From: Gyrodactylus bullatarudis
Lineage: Eukaryota > Platyhelminthes > Monogenea > Gyrodactylidea > Gyrodactylidae
Assembly (NCBI GenBank): GCA_012064415.1
Contig: SSNU01000249.1
Location: 186,001 to 250,000, forward strand
Direction: 5' to 3'
DNA length: 64,000 bases
Shown: piece after piece, positions 1 to 12,224 of the stretch
Position numbering within the stretch: the first letter of the stretch is position 1
How the letters are laid out: the number at the start of each line of letters is the position of its first letter
Notes under the pieces: generated by a model
Told to the model about the DNA's origin: nothing
Database searches by the model: none
What the model saw: the letters and a program-made list of their open reading frames with translations, nothing else
Translations under genes and position numbers: made by a program

Positions 1-3000
1 GTTTTTCTTCACGGCTCTTCTGGCTGAAAAAGATTATTTTTGAATAAAAATTCATAAGAAATTTTGAAGAGTGTTAACTTACATCTCGAGGGAGCAATAA
101 CTTCCTCTTCAGATTCAGAATTTTTTTCCGACTTCTCATCATCTAGATTGAATGAATCATCTGAGTCTGACAAAACTTTTTTGGCCCGCGATTTTTTTGG
201 TTCCGGTTTTTTTGTTACTTTTTTAACCTCGGAAGTTTCAGAACTTTTTAATGATTGACTATCATCTTTATCAACATTAAAAGATTCATCAGTTTCCTCA
301 AGAATCTTTTTAGCTGCTGGCTTTTTCTTGGGGGCTGCTGCAGTAGGCTTTTTTGCTGGAGCAGTTTTTTTTTCAACAATGGGCTCTTTTGTTGCCAACT
401 TTCTCTTGGGTTCTCCGTCGTCTGATTCTTCATCATCGTCAAAGTTGAAACTTTCTTCAGATTCACTAACTTCCGTTTCCTCTTCTGAATCAGAGCTATT
501 GTTCTTTTTCTTCTTGGGTTTCGAGACTGTCTTTTCACTTGGCTTGGCAGCAAACATGTCGTCTATTTTTTTGTTACCTTTTGCAGAATCTGCTTTAGGT
601 TTCTTAGGAGCGGAAGGCTTAGCAACATCAATGGTGTTACGTTTGCCTCGTCCTCGTCCAACTGGTTTTTCAGGGTTTAATGAGAGTCGTTTGGCCAAAG
701 GTTGAGTGATGGTTTCCTGTGTAGTAAATAAAATTTATATTTCTACCAGTACTTAATTATAATTAATTTGATAATTATCAAATGTTTATTCAGATAGTGT
801 GAACAGAGGGAAAGATATTAATAGAACTAAAACGTACCTTGAAGTCATCATCAGCCTCTTCCTCTTCCATTTTAATTTTTGATGTGTCATTGACTCCTTT
901 CAACTTGTCTGCTTGTATTTTAGTTTCTTTCTTAATGTCCTTGATGCGTTTTGTAGCAGCCTTATCAATAGTATCCTTATCAATTTGTGGGACAACCCTA
1001 ACAGCATTAGGATTGGGAAGTGTATCTTGATGTACTCCTGCATTTTTCTTTTTACCCCTACCTGAATTTGCTCCCTTGATTTTCTTACTCATCTTTTCGT
1101 GTAATTCAGACAATTCTTTTTCTTCTTGCTCAAGGCTTTTCTGTAAGAAATAAAAAGATGAACAAAAATTGTTGACAATTTTCTACTTGATAACAAACCT
1201 TATAAACTGTTTCCACAGCAAGTAAATCTTCCTCGTATAGGTCTTCGGGAGATTTACTACGAATGAGTTCTAATTCGTGTCGTTTCTTTTGCTGCTGAGC
1301 AATAAATTCTTCCTTCTTTTCATAACTTAAATTCCACATTGGCATATTGAGTATGTAGTTGAAATCATACTTTTCCTCATTTTCAGGTGCCGTTTCACCT
1401 CTCTCTTCCATCTCAGCCATTCTGTCTTCCAAAGCTTCTACAAGGGGGAGATTAAGTTAAATTTATTTATAAATTATCATGATTAATTCTAAACTAACCT
1501 AGCTTATTGAGAGACTCTTTCCAAGCCTGAATTGGGTCAGAATCATAACCAGCTTTGGCAAGCATTTCAATGATAACTTTTCTTGCTTTGTTTTCAATCA
1601 AGATTTTACCTTCAATCTTCTCAACAATAAAACGAGCTTGATTATCAAGTTTAAGCATTTCAGCAGTGAGTTTTCCATCAAGGTAATTCTTTCGATTGAC
1701 ATAACTAGAATTGAAAAGAAAAAATTAATTAACCATAAACTATGGGAAGATGATAACTTACAATTTAAGTCTTATAGTGTAAAACTCCTTGAGTATATCA
1801 ATAACAGAGGTATATCTCTTAATACAATTTAGAGAATCGAATAGAACCATCGAATTCATAGTGTGAGGACTATTAAGCTTGAAAAATTTGTGAAGGCCTA
1901 TTCTTTCAGCATCTTTAAGACCTTGGGCAGACATCTTTACAACAAATTTTACTGTTTCATCTGTGTGATATTCTTTGTAATCTTCAATAAGAGGCGTTTT
2001 AATTTTTTCTGATCCATTCAACATTGACTCCAAGACATTTTCTTTATAGTTTTGGGTCCAGACTTTAACAGGAAGTTCAGTGATTTCCACAGTAGTTTCA
2101 TCGACAATAGCAATTTCACCAAAACAAATATATTTGTTATCCTCTAATTTATGGAATTCGCCCCTGAATCCTCTAAAGCTTGGAAGCAATTCTTTGGGTT
2201 CTTTACCTTTGATTAAATTTCTTAAATTTTCAACAATATCCAACAGATCATAGTTTAGAATTTTAGTAGACCATCCTGTTCCAATACCTTCAGCACCGTT
2301 GATCAAGACAAGAGGAACAACAGGGACATAATACTCAGGTTCAATTCTTTTATTGTCATCTTTAAGATATTTCAAAATAGCGTCATCATCAGGATGAAAG
2401 ATAACTCTAGTGATTTCCATTAAACGTGTGTGAATATAACGAGGTGAAGCAGCATCTTTACCTCCATTAAGACGAGTACCAAACTGACCAGATGGAAAGA
2501 GTAAATTAACATTGTTAGATCCAACAAAATCTTGGGCCATACCAATTATTGTAGACATTAAAGAGGCTTCACCGTGGTGATAGGCTGAAATTTCAGCAAC
2601 AGAACCAGCCAATTGAGCAACCTTTAATTCTTTCAGTAAATTACGCTTAAGACAAGTGAATAAGACCTTTCTCTGACCAGGCTTCAGACCATCAACAATC
2701 GAGGGTATGCTACGCTCATTATCCATGTTGGAAAAGAGTACCAGCTCTTGATGAACAAAATCATGATATGAAATGGCTTTTGTGTTGCTACCATATAGAG
2801 GAGTTTCAGGAAGATCCAGTTCAATTCGCCGTTTCTTTTCAGCCATCCAATTACTTAGCCAATCCTTACGGTCATCGGCACTCTTACCAAAAGCAAGAAC
2901 AACACTTTTATCATCCTCTGGACCAGTATAGGTAAAATCAATTTTGTGGCGTTCCATATCATTAAAGTATTCTTTAGCCTCTTTACTCGAAGAGGTACCC

Positions 3001-4852
3001 AAACCTAAAATAAATAGGAAAATGATTTAATTAGGAAAATTGTAGGATGCAAAAAATTCAAACCTTTGTAGTATTTTGCACGCCAGGTATGCCAGTTTGG
3101 AGTATTTTTTTGCCATTCTTCGAATTCAGGAAGACTATAAAAAGATTTTTCTTCTTTTCCCTTGAAAACTTTGACAATGGGAGTAATAAATTCTTCTAGG
3201 AAACTTCTCTTCAGAAGATTTGGCCAAAATGAATGAATAAAATTTATCAAGAGACCTTTAATATGAGACCCATCTTGATCCTGATCTGTCATGATCATGA
3301 TTTTTCCATATCTGAGTGACTTGAGATCTTCATCTTTATCATATTTAACCTTGTACTGAAGACCAAGAATTTTGAGGAGCGCAGTTACTTCAGCATTTCC
3401 AGATATTTGTTTTAGAGAAGCCTCCCGAACGTTGAGCATTTTACCACGCAATGGGAATACTCCATAATGATCTCTACCAACAACACCAAGACCAGCAACA
3501 GCCAAAGATTTGGCTGAGTCTCCTTCAGTAAGAATTAAAGTGCATAGTTGAGAGTTTTTACCACCAGCATCGTTAGCATCATCGAGTTTGGGTATACCTT
3601 TTATTTTTGAACGTTTAGACTTGCTGCATTGGTTATCCATCTTCTCCATTGATTTAAATTTGGCCCAGGACATGACATGTTCTATTATACCACTCTTACC
3701 AAGCGATGTCATAAACTTTTCAGTAAACTCGCATTTGGATCCAAATGATTTTTGTGGAAGAGTCATATTTTCCTTAGTTTGAGAGTCGAATGTAGGATTT
3801 TCTATGAGACAATTGATAAAGACCCACATATGATTCAATACCTGATGCTTCTTAAGGGTAATATTGGTCTTGCCAAGTTTTTTCTTCGCTACATCAACCA
3901 ATTTATTCGCAATTCCATCAGCCACATATTCGACATGAGTACCGCCCTTTGTTGTGGCTATACTGTTGACAAAGCTAATTTGTTGAAAACCTGTCACACT
4001 CGTTGTTATCGCGACTTCCCAACGATCATTAACCTTTTCATAGTGAATTACATGCTTTTCGCCATTTTCATCTTCAACGCTCTCATCGATAAACATTTGA
4101 ACATAGTCCTTAAAGCACTTTATAGGGAGCTTTTTGCCATTCAAGAATACTTTGATACCAGGACAAGAAGCAGCTATGTCGTAAGCCCTTTTGCTAAAGA
4201 CCTCACAGATATCTTTCTCCAATTCTTTCATACCAAAGCGTTCTAGGTCTGGGTAGAAAGTGATAGACGTGAAATCGTTTTCTGAACATTTGTCAATATC
4301 TGGATCATCGGTTTTGGTCATATTGTCAGTCCAGGTTTGTTTAAACGATTTTTTGGTTTTAGAGCTTGATGTTTCAACAATAAATTTTTTACTGAAAATA
4401 TTGCATAATTTGGCACCGTAACCATTCCTACCACCAGTGACTTTCTTTTGAGTGTCGTCATAATTTGATGATGTCAACAAATGACCGAAAATCATGGTTG
4501 GAACGTACATTTTCTGTTCTTTATGAAAAGCAACGGGAATACCAGCGCCATTATTCCAAATAGATATCTTATTTTTCTCTGGCTTGATTTCAATTTTAAT
4601 GCAATTCATAGAAGAATCTCTTTGCTTGTTATCTGCAGCGTTTACGAGAATTTCATCAAAAACTTTGTACAAAGCAGGAGCATAGGAAACTTCTTTATGA
4701 GCCATTTTGTCAAGTTCTGTGTCATAAACCCATACTCGGAAGGGATTTTTTTCAACGGAGCCAACATAGGTATCAGGTCTCAGTAGTATATGCTCTAATT
4801 GAGACTTTTTCTGATAAATTCGTTCAATTGAGAGTTCGTGTTGATCAGTCAT
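1..4852 (-). CDS. TOP2: DNA topoisomerase II (7 exons visible, C-terminus cut by window edge)
   Basis: Type IIA topoisomerase: ATP-driven passage of one DNA duplex through another, for nuclear chromosome decatenation and supercoil relief. Exons on the minus strand: 4852-3064, 3004-1762, 1704-1499, 1437-1199, 1140-838, 716-83 and 23-1; all junctions are GT-AG and phases agree, giving 1479 residues so far. Seen in order: GHKL ATPase (Glu67, Asn71, GRNGYGAK at 141-148), Toprim EGDSAK (443-448) with DQDQD (523-527), the KGLGTSSSKEAKEYF segment across the first intron, catalytic Tyr in SPRYIHT (Tyr786, next to Drosophila Tyr785), then a charged C-terminal domain. Exon 6 is Lys/Ser/Glu-rich and repeats an SFN(F/V/L)D motif three times. 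ATG 4852 has A at -3; an in-frame ATG at 4906 would add 18 residues and is less likely. Most introns are 57-61 nt. Identity is certain from conserved motifs; the true C-terminus is not visible. Confidence 0.97.
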
Positions 4853-5021
4853 TATGATATTTAAATTTTGAAAATTCAAACGTGAATTTAATTTAAGAAA
4901 TTTCAACTCAAATATTTATTATTGTTTAAATATATTAAAATTACTAGCATTAAATTGACCTAGAATTTGAGTATTTTCAAAATCATAAGTAATAATCTGA
5001 AATACGTGACGGATTAGTACA
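4853..5021. promoter_or_regulatory. Shared intergenic promoter region, TOP2 / hexokinase A
   Basis: Only 169 bp separate the divergent start codons of topoisomerase II and hexokinase A. The stretch is AT-rich with no clear TATA box placed for either gene. Inference: a compact bidirectional promoter plus both 5' UTRs. No transcription start can be fixed from sequence. Confidence 0.5.
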
Positions 5022-8000
5022 ATGAGTATGACTGATGAGACTATTTTGAAGGAAGTGGAAAATGTTCTATTACCTTTTAATCTAAAATTTGAAGACTATG
5101 AGCAGATTATGCATTCAATACTCCAGTCAATGAATAATGGTCTGACAAAATCTCACAGAGACTCATCTTCCATTAAAATGTATCCTTCCTTTGTCGTGGA
5201 AATACCTAATGGTACAGGTAAATTAATTTTTTCTAGTTGTCCTACATTAAAGAGAAAGGAAGATACCTAGCACTGGACCTCGGTGGCACAAATTACAGGA
5301 TATTAGTCGTCGAAATGACAGGCCATAAGAACGAAATCAGCGTGGATGAGAGAGTTTTCACTATTCCGAAAGACAAAATGCTGGGCACTGCTGAATCGGT
5401 GAGATAAAACTATGAAAAATAAACTTGCTTAATGATGGATCTTGAATATTTTCATTTAAATTTTAAGCTGTTTTCCTATATTGCTGAGACATTAAAGGAT
5501 TTTCTCGTCAAATATAATCTTCAGAAAGAGGAGTTACAGCTTGGATTTACGTTCTCTTTCCCATGTCATACTAAAGCTTTGACTGAAGCTCGACTAGTGA
5601 AATGGACAAAAGGATTCTCAGCCACCGGCGTTGTCAACGAAAATGTTGCTGAACTTCTCCAAAAGGCAATCGACAAGACAGGATTAAAAGTTAAAGTACG
5701 CGGAGTAGTAAATGATACAGTGGGAACTCTCACTGCTTGTGCTGTTAGTGATCCTCAGTGTGCTGTTGGTTTGATAATAGGAACTGGAACCAATGTTGCT
5801 TACGTTGAGAGGATTGAGAACATTGAACTGATCAAGGATGATTATAGAGATAAGGAAAATATGATAATTAATACAGAATGGGGTGCTTTTGGTGAGAAGG
5901 GTGAACTCAATCATATTCTGACAGAATATGACCGAACTCTTGATGAAAATAGTTTACATCCAGGCGAACAGCTGTAAGCCAATTTATTTTACTTCAGATT
6001 CTTCCTGATTAACAGAATCATAAAAGTAATTGATTCTTTTGTAAATGAGAGGAATTAAGGAATTTGTATATGATTTTGAACTGAAAAATGATTGTTAGTA
6101 GATTAATAAAAATAAATCAGATTGTGTAAATTGGCTGAGATTCAACCGTTGAATGTAAAAAAATAAACTTTATTTGATTTTATTAGATTTGAAAAATTAT
6201 GCTCGGGAATGAATCTTGGTGAGATTTGTCGGAATGTATTACTTGATCTTATCAAGAAAAAACTACTGTTTGACGGAGAAATTCCAGAAAAGTTGAAAAA
6301 ACCCCACGGCTTTGAAACTAAATTCATCACAGAGGTAGAAAGGTGAGCAGATTCATTTAAAAATATATTTAGAGAGCTTTTGAAAAAAACAAAGATTTTT
6401 CAGGATTTCACCATGAATGACTTTTTTTGCTCGGGATAAAAGTGTTGGATTTAGAATAATATTTTTATTATTACAGAATTTTCTAAAAACAGATTTTGAA
6501 ATTATCAAAATCTCAAACTCAGACTGAGAGACTTAATGTAATCAGTTTTTAAGAAGCAGGTTATAATGATCTAAAAATAGATTTTTCAATGATTACTGAC
6601 ATAGACATGTACTAGACTTTCATTATTTGGAATAGTTATGAATAAAATTATAATTTATGTCCGTAATTTTTACCATTAAATTGAGCAAAGTTAATTTCAA
6701 ATCTGGTGCGGAGAATTGATTATCGTCGTACGTAATTTGTATTGGCCATTAGGGTGGGATCCGTACTTTGAGTATAAGACTGTTTAAGAAGAAATAAGTT
6801 AGCACGGTCAAGTTAGTCTTTATAAGAGCGAGGGCCGTAGCAGGATCTAAGAATCATAAAGAATTCCAGATCCATAATTCAAATAGGGGGGGGATGAATG
6901 ATTTGAAAAATGAGATTTATCAGATTTGAGATACATCCAGTACTTAATTGATCTGCTTTTAAATTTTACAATATTCCATTTCAGAGATCCACCAAACTTG
7001 TTTTACAGTACCAGCTACATGCTTACAGAATATCTCAATGTCCGAATTGTCCAACTGTTAGATAGTAAAATTGTTCGAATGGTTTGTGAAAAGGTCTCAA
7101 CAAGAGCCGCTTATCTTATTGGAGCTGGTAAGTTTATTTTTTATAGAAAGAAAGTTGATAAAAAGTAAATTTACAGTTTTGAGTCAGGAGAATTTGAGAT
7201 CAAATAAATATTCCTTTCCAAAGGTGGTTCTTCTCAAACTTCTCATTAAAGATATTTAAAAATTAAGAATTATTTCCTATCTTTAGATTCATAAGAAAGG
7301 CTAGGCTTGTTACATGAAAAATTTCTATTGGTCAAACAAAAGAGAGGTTTCTTAACATCTCTCAAACAAGTAATATATCTATAGATTGTTTTTCAGAATA
7401 GGCATCGAACAGGTATCAATATCTGCTATTTGGGCTATTTCCAAAGATAAGCCACAAGAAAATTATTTCCTAACACCTAAAAAATCTATTAAAACTAAAA
7501 TTCAATAAATTCAAATTCAAAGCATGAATTAAACTCATATTAAAAGTATTCATGAGTTATTAATATAGAAATTTCGAATCGAAATCTTCGATTGTTGATT
7601 GTTGCTCAGAATCGGTAGAAGAGTTGTCGACTTCAATAACGTATAATCTTGTATTTCTTCAAAATTTAATGGCTAACGATGTAAAAATCTATATAGTTTT
7701 TTTTTAAAATTGAGAGAGGGATCAAAAGTTGATTTATAGGATCACAATAAGACAAGTAAGCCAAATATCGCGGACACATTTTGGAAAGATCCACTATTTT
7801 TGAGGGATTCCGATTTGTCGAAATTTCATTAATTTTCAAGTAGTAAAAATGATCAAAACATCGAAATTCGACTCCCAAACGAGTTAATGAACTCAAAAAA
7901 ATAATCATAATTTATAACTAGATTAAGATCAAAAAGTTTAAGTAGGTGTCTAGCCATTAAATGAATCCCACGAATTTTTCTAATCTTAGTACTTTTCTAT

Positions 8001-9582
8001 TCCTTAAGCTAATTTGATTTGGTTATCAGCCCATTATTCTCTGACTGAATATTGTAAAAATATTAAGCAAAATGCTGTTCCTGTTTTGATAAAAAAACAA
8101 CCTCTTTGTGTTTAATCATCATCATTCATGCCCATTAACAGAATTTAATGTTTAGGCCTCTTCTGGTTAATTTCATTTCGTGAATATTTCCTCTCGGATT
8201 ATTTGGGTAACAAAATATACAAATTTAATTAGAATTTAGAAAAAACTTTGACTTCAAGTTTGTATTTTCTTTAACCTTATTAGTAAAAGTCACTCATCTT
8301 TCTTCAGTTCATTCAGTGTTGAAATGCATAAAAATTGTATCAAATAATGGGGTAATTCTTGCTTAAACTTAAACTTATGGGGAAATAATCCAAATTATTT
8401 TTAAATCAATTTAAAAATTGATTGACTCTATTAGATTTCAGACACACCAAGAATATTTTAAATTTTACTCTATGATTATGTTAACATTTGACTTTCTACA
8501 GTAAAAAATTGGAAAAATCACAATTATTTGGACCCAAATATTTTTAAAATTGTCTGATATTCCTTGTTGAACCTCGACTTTCGCAAGTGGAAATTATTTC
8601 ATCAAAAAACATAAGAAATTATTTACGATTATAATACAGTATTATGATGTAGTATTACTAAGAAAGATTTCAGTCAACCTCAGGAGTTCTATTGTTCTAT
8701 CAGCTGAGCATTGATTTTTTTGTATAAAATATAACCCCATGTTAAATCTCGGGAGTAGTGTAATCAGAGGTATTAGTTTTAGGATTAAGTTGAATATTAT
8801 TTTACAGAGATTTTCTTGTTTCATTAATATTCTTCAATAGGTCTTGCCGCATTACTCCATAAGATGAAGCGTGATCGGGTCACAATCGGAATTGACGGAT
8901 CCTTGTATAAGTTTCATCCAAAATTTGGCGAAAGAATGATGCACATAATTCACAAGCTCAAACCAAAAGATACCGACGTATGTACCTTCGTTTTATTCTT
9001 TCAGAAATAAAGATTCGTTTTTACTTTTTAAATTAACTCAGTCTTACAAGGAAATGTACTACTCAATAATATTTTCCACTTTTGTAGAGAATTTTTCGCT
9101 GATTTCAGCTTCTTAAAACACTCTACAATAAAGTTTTCGAGTTTTATTCGGTAAAAACTGTAAACCCGACTTTTGCAGGGCTTTGCCTTTCAATAGAGAA
9201 AAACATGAATGAAATAGAAGACAGAAATGACATCATCTTGTTCAGGAATAAATTATTTTTAGGAATAAATTCTTAACAAAAGAGTAGAAGGACAGTTTCC
9301 CTTGACTCTTCTGGTGTTTGAGCTATTCAAAGTCTAAAATGAAAAGTTACCTATTTATTTCAAAAATACTAAACTTCAACTCAAATTTATGCCTATTTAA
9401 TAAGTATTTGAAATGCTCAGATTGAATAGAAAAAATTTGGTATCGATAAGGAAAAAAGATTTTATAGAAATAAAATAATTATGATTTTTCTTCTTCGATA
9501 GTTCTATCTCAGACTCTCAGAAGACGGAAGTGGCAAGGGAGCTGCCGCCATAGTTGCTGCTCTTGATAGGCCAACAGAATAA
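5022..9582 (+). CDS. Hexokinase A (7 exons, 454 aa)
   Basis: ATP-dependent glucose phosphorylation, first step of glycolysis, cytosolic. Exons 5022-5217, 5253-5398, 5468-5973, 6187-6342, 6985-7127, 8841-8977 and 9502-9582 join in frame to 454 codons, the size of one catalytic hexokinase unit. Seen: phosphate-1 loop LDLGGTNYR (73-81), substrate segment GFTFSFPC (140-147), catalytic Asp in VVNDTVGT (Asp197), phosphate-2 loop IIGTGTNVAY, glucose-binding NTEWGAFG, and the nucleotide-binding LSEDGSGKGAAA in exon 7. There is no mitochondrial N-terminal extension and no duplicated half as in vertebrate HK1-3. Intron 1 must be only 35 nt (5218-5252): reading through it, or using the closer TTTTTTCTAG acceptor, ends in an early stop. 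Introns 4-6 are 642, 1713 and 524 nt and hold repeat debris. Exon 7 uses the acceptor at 9500-9501 because the nearer AG breaks frame. Paralogue: 21213-24610. Confidence 0.93.
7690..7915. repeat. Foldback family 2 core fragment in hexokinase A intron 5
   Basis: The segment with GAGAGAGGGATCAAAAGTTG followed by GGATCACAATAAGACAAG matches the inner arm of the foldback element at 36790-37501; a shorter relative lies near 23730-23790 in hexokinase B intron 5. It is a diverged, arm-less remnant that explains part of the intron length. Confidence 0.55.
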
Positions 9583-10385
9583 ATCATTCAGTTCTTGTTA
9601 TGACCAAGGTTCAGTGTAACATCTTGTCAGCGAATTTATCAATGATCATTTGCCATTCAACCGTCTCATACATGTTATGCCTTTCAGACTGAAAGTTTCA
9701 GTAAATAATTTAGCGTCTAAAAGAGATATTATAATCTATTCTAAGATGAAATTTTATCAGCTTTATTTTTAAAATTAAATTATTTGTGAGAACATGATGG
9801 AAGAAACAAACAGATTTAAAAATATCTGAGAAACATTAATTATTTTCATTTTGTAAAAAAGAGTAGATGTGTTCTTATATTATTATATAAATTATAATTT
9901 ATTATTACAACTAGAATAAAATGTAATTTAAATTATTTTCATTATACTTCTCGGAAAATCATCGACTGAAGTAGGCTTCATAATCAACTGTGAGATATAA
10001 ATTGTTTGAAAAATACCACCTAAGCTGTTGTTTAAAAATTATTTTTTAATAAAAATCGTTTTAGATTTTAAGTGAAAAAGTGAAAGGACTAGTTATTAAT
10101 AGCCATTTGATTTATCAGATAATTTTATTAAAAAACGATCATTTAAACCAAAATATTTAGCTACAGCTTTCAAGATTAGGTTCATTTACAAAAGTCTTCA
10201 TAACAAGTTTTTAATTTTTTCAAAGGACAAAGGAACCATCCCTTTAACCTTAAAGTATCGTAAACGTTTTTCTATATGACATTATGAATTTGTTGTTTGT
10301 GTATTCTCTAGCAAGTAATAAAGAGATTCTGAGCCATCAAAAATCCTAAAAGCATTTCTGAACAAGTTAGGCCAAAATGAATCCC
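9583..10385. other. 3' flank of hexokinase A, no gene seen
   Basis: AT-rich sequence downstream of the hexokinase A stop. An AATAAA overlaps the stop codon (9578-9583) and is too early to be a likely poly(A) signal; other A/T-rich candidates lie near 9900. No coding potential or recognisable repeat. Confidence 0.5.
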
Positions 10386-10389
10386 ATAT

Positions 10390-10625
10390 TCTTATTCAAG
10401 GTTTCTTAAATTGCATGAGAAATCGGGTGACTTTCTTACTATTCATGGAGAGACCTGTGCAGAATTAGCAGTTAGACTCTTGATCAAGGGTAAGAAACCG
10501 GGCTTGTCCATTAAGGCTCTCACGTCCGGGTCTCGGGCCCAATTCTTCAATCTCTTGAACAGAGCGTCCGAATCATCTTCAATAGGACCATGGCTAACGT
10601 ATTAACCTGGGTCTCCTGGGGGGTG
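10390..10625 (-). pseudogene. Gypsy gag-like fragment
   Basis: The minus strand reads a well-behaved polar segment including DDSDALFKRLKNWARDPDV and PGFLPLIKSLTANSAQ before stops and the repeat edge. GC content is clearly above the surroundings, as in the other Gypsy pieces. It lies just past an LTR in the direction of transcription (10735-10854), where gag belongs, so I infer a third, mostly lost Gypsy copy. It does not overlap the gag stretch at 19011-19410, so the assignment rests on position and composition. The plus strand is also open here (10411-10605) but is less protein-like. Confidence 0.4.
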
Positions 10626-10734
10626 AAAACAAAATCATTAGTCATTTCTCCCACGTCTTTTAAATTCAAATTAGATCAAAAAGTCTCTAAAAAGTCTTAG
10701 GGCATAAATAAACAAGATTCTTTATTGATAAAAT

Positions 10735-10854
10735 AGTTTTGTTTTATTGTTGATTGTTAGGGATTCTGAAATACTTCTAAAAAGTTTTATTATTTCTATA
10801 GTCTTATTCCTCGGAGTTCTTCCGATCGCATATTTCTTACTTATCATCTCACCA
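10735..10854 (-). repeat. Gypsy LTR (left copy)
   Basis: Direct repeat with 19450-19568. On the minus strand a purine tract (plus-strand complement at about 10855-10873) is followed by TGGTGAG, then sequence shared with the other copy including GAAATATGCGATC and ATAGAAATAATAAAACTT. The LTR is short, about 120-170 bp; its 3' edge near 10735 is approximate. The full shared block, LTR plus the last 100 bp of pol, is 10763-11013 versus 19473-19733. Confidence 0.6.
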
Positions 10855-10911
10855 CTTTTTCCCCCTCTTTTTATGCGGAGCATTGAAAAATAAGGTGGGC
10901 AGTATTAGTAG

Positions 10912-11235
10912 TCATATCTCACTTGGAGTAAACGAAATTGTCTCTCTAGTTTTTATGTTTCTCTTAGGTTTAGGGTCACCTGAACCTTCTATTTCTTCTT
11001 CTCTGCCCTCACAAATCTCTGTGGGGTTATTCTCTTCTATTACGGGTTCTCCGCGGGTCTCCGTGAATTCCTGTTCAACCAACTTATCCCTAATTGGGAA
11101 TACTTCTGTTTGGTCATCTATGCTATGACTCAATTCTCTGAAAGGCTCTAGTGTGTCAATGCTGACTTCGTACTTTTCACCATTCTTATTCACTAAGAAA
11201 TTCTTCTCTCCTCTCTCTATAACCTTATAAGGTCC
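10912..11235 (-). pseudogene. Gypsy pol 3' end: GPY/F module and acidic tail
   Basis: Minus-strand reading starts with GPYKVIERGEKNFLVNKNG, the GPY/F module at the C-terminal end of Ty3/Gypsy integrases, and continues through an acidic tail to a stop at 10912-10914, right before the purine tract and LTR. The catalytic integrase core that should precede it is missing: upstream sequence becomes AT-rich and then Penelope-like. This is therefore the severed end of the polyprotein whose RT and RNase H lie at 12560-14068. Confidence 0.75.
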
Positions 11236-11696
11236 TTAATTGTGTTTAAATGATTTTTTAAGCCATTAGTCAATTGAAGAAAAGTTGAGGGCATATTGTG
11301 AAAGTAGAAAAGGATGCCGAAAGTGGGAGGAATAAGCGCTATATTTCAGGCATACTCATCAGCCTGAATAGTAAAATATTAATAATAAAAAATAATATAT
11401 AGTAAAATACAAAGAAAAAATATAAGATAATCTGATTGGCTCTCTCATTGTGTTGAGGTACATCTCGAAATTTATCACACTGTCAATCGGGTAGGGTTTT
11501 TTGATAATTGATATTTCCCACCCTATTATGATACATTAACAGAGGTGTAACATTGAAATCACATATATATGTATGGTTTTGCATGTTCTATGATTGAGGC
11601 GATACAGTTTCGATTTAACATAATTATAAATAGTTTGAAAGCAAAGGTTAATAAACATAATAGGTGGATTTTCATGATATCTTTTGGACTTCATGA
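11236..11696. other. AT-rich spacer between Gypsy tail and Penelope piece
   Basis: No coding signal. It contains a small stem-loop (TTCAGGC / GCCTGAA, 11345-11368) about 330 bp beyond the GIY-YIG stop on the minus strand. The position suits a Penelope-like element's terminal repeat, but this cannot be confirmed. Confidence 0.35.
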
Positions 11697-12224
11697 TTAT
11701 TGGATAAAATACTTTGTAATTTTGTTGGTTTGTATTATTGTGTCCGAGTTTCGGTTTCTCTTTCTTGTTTCCTCTGGTTGGCTGCTAGTTTCGACAATTG
11801 AAATATTTCCATTTCTCGTATTGGGCCAATTTAGACCTAATGGTTTGACTAGTTTCTTTTGCTTGCACAATATTGGGTTTTCTCTTTTAATAAAGAAAGC
11901 TTTTGCAGTTTTCAAGGTGTTGACATACCTCCCATTTTGTCGATAGAGAATATAAAAGTTTGATGGGGAGGCTTTTTTGTCACATACCTTAAGATGATCC
12001 CTCAGTGCTGTGTTTCCAGTATAGAGATGTTCATCTACTCTATCCTCGAGTCTCCTTGTAGTGTGACCAATGTACTCTGCTTTACATGGACACTGGAATT
12101 TGTACACGACATAAGAAGACTTATTATAATCCAAGAGGTCCTTCGATTTATTTGTAAACATTTTATTGGTCTTGAAAATATATCTGATTTTCTTTAGAGA
12201 GGTTGAAAAGAAGAAGTGACACAA
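11697..12224 (-). pseudogene. Penelope-like element GIY-YIG endonuclease fragment
   Basis: The reading frame contains VVYKFQCPCKAEYIGHTTRR followed by LEDRVDEHL, the Cys-containing GIY-YIG nuclease signature found C-terminal to the reverse transcriptase in Penelope-like elements. The upstream part (KIRYIFKTNKMFTNKSKDLL) matches the usual linker, and the Lys-rich C-terminal tail ends at a normal stop. The RT that should precede it on the same strand is absent; instead an RT N-terminal piece of the same element class starts on the opposite strand at 12216, so the two halves meet head to head. Being open for 175 codons, it is fairly young or fortuitously intact. It sits where the Gypsy integrase should be. 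Confidence 0.8.

Noticed and set aside
328..705. Ser/Phe-rich plus-strand frame
   Set aside because: Antisense of the charged topoisomerase II tail.
3752..4246. 164-codon plus-strand frame
   Set aside because: Antisense shadow of the highly conserved topoisomerase II exon 1.
5022..5270. 82-residue protein ending in the hexokinase intron 1 read-through
   Set aside because: It uses the unspliced 35-nt intron; splicing restores the full conserved hexokinase.
11284..11330. GGCAT...ATGCC stem followed by CGAAAG on the plus strand as a hammerhead
   Set aside because: The CUGANGA box is replaced by TTGAGG and the conserved A9 is missing.
11337..11375. CTGATGAG on the minus strand next to the Penelope-like fragment, as a second hammerhead
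   Set aside because: GAAA follows, but the intervening bases cannot form a stem II of even three pairs; the local TTCAGGC/GCCTGAA hairpin uses the core bases instead.
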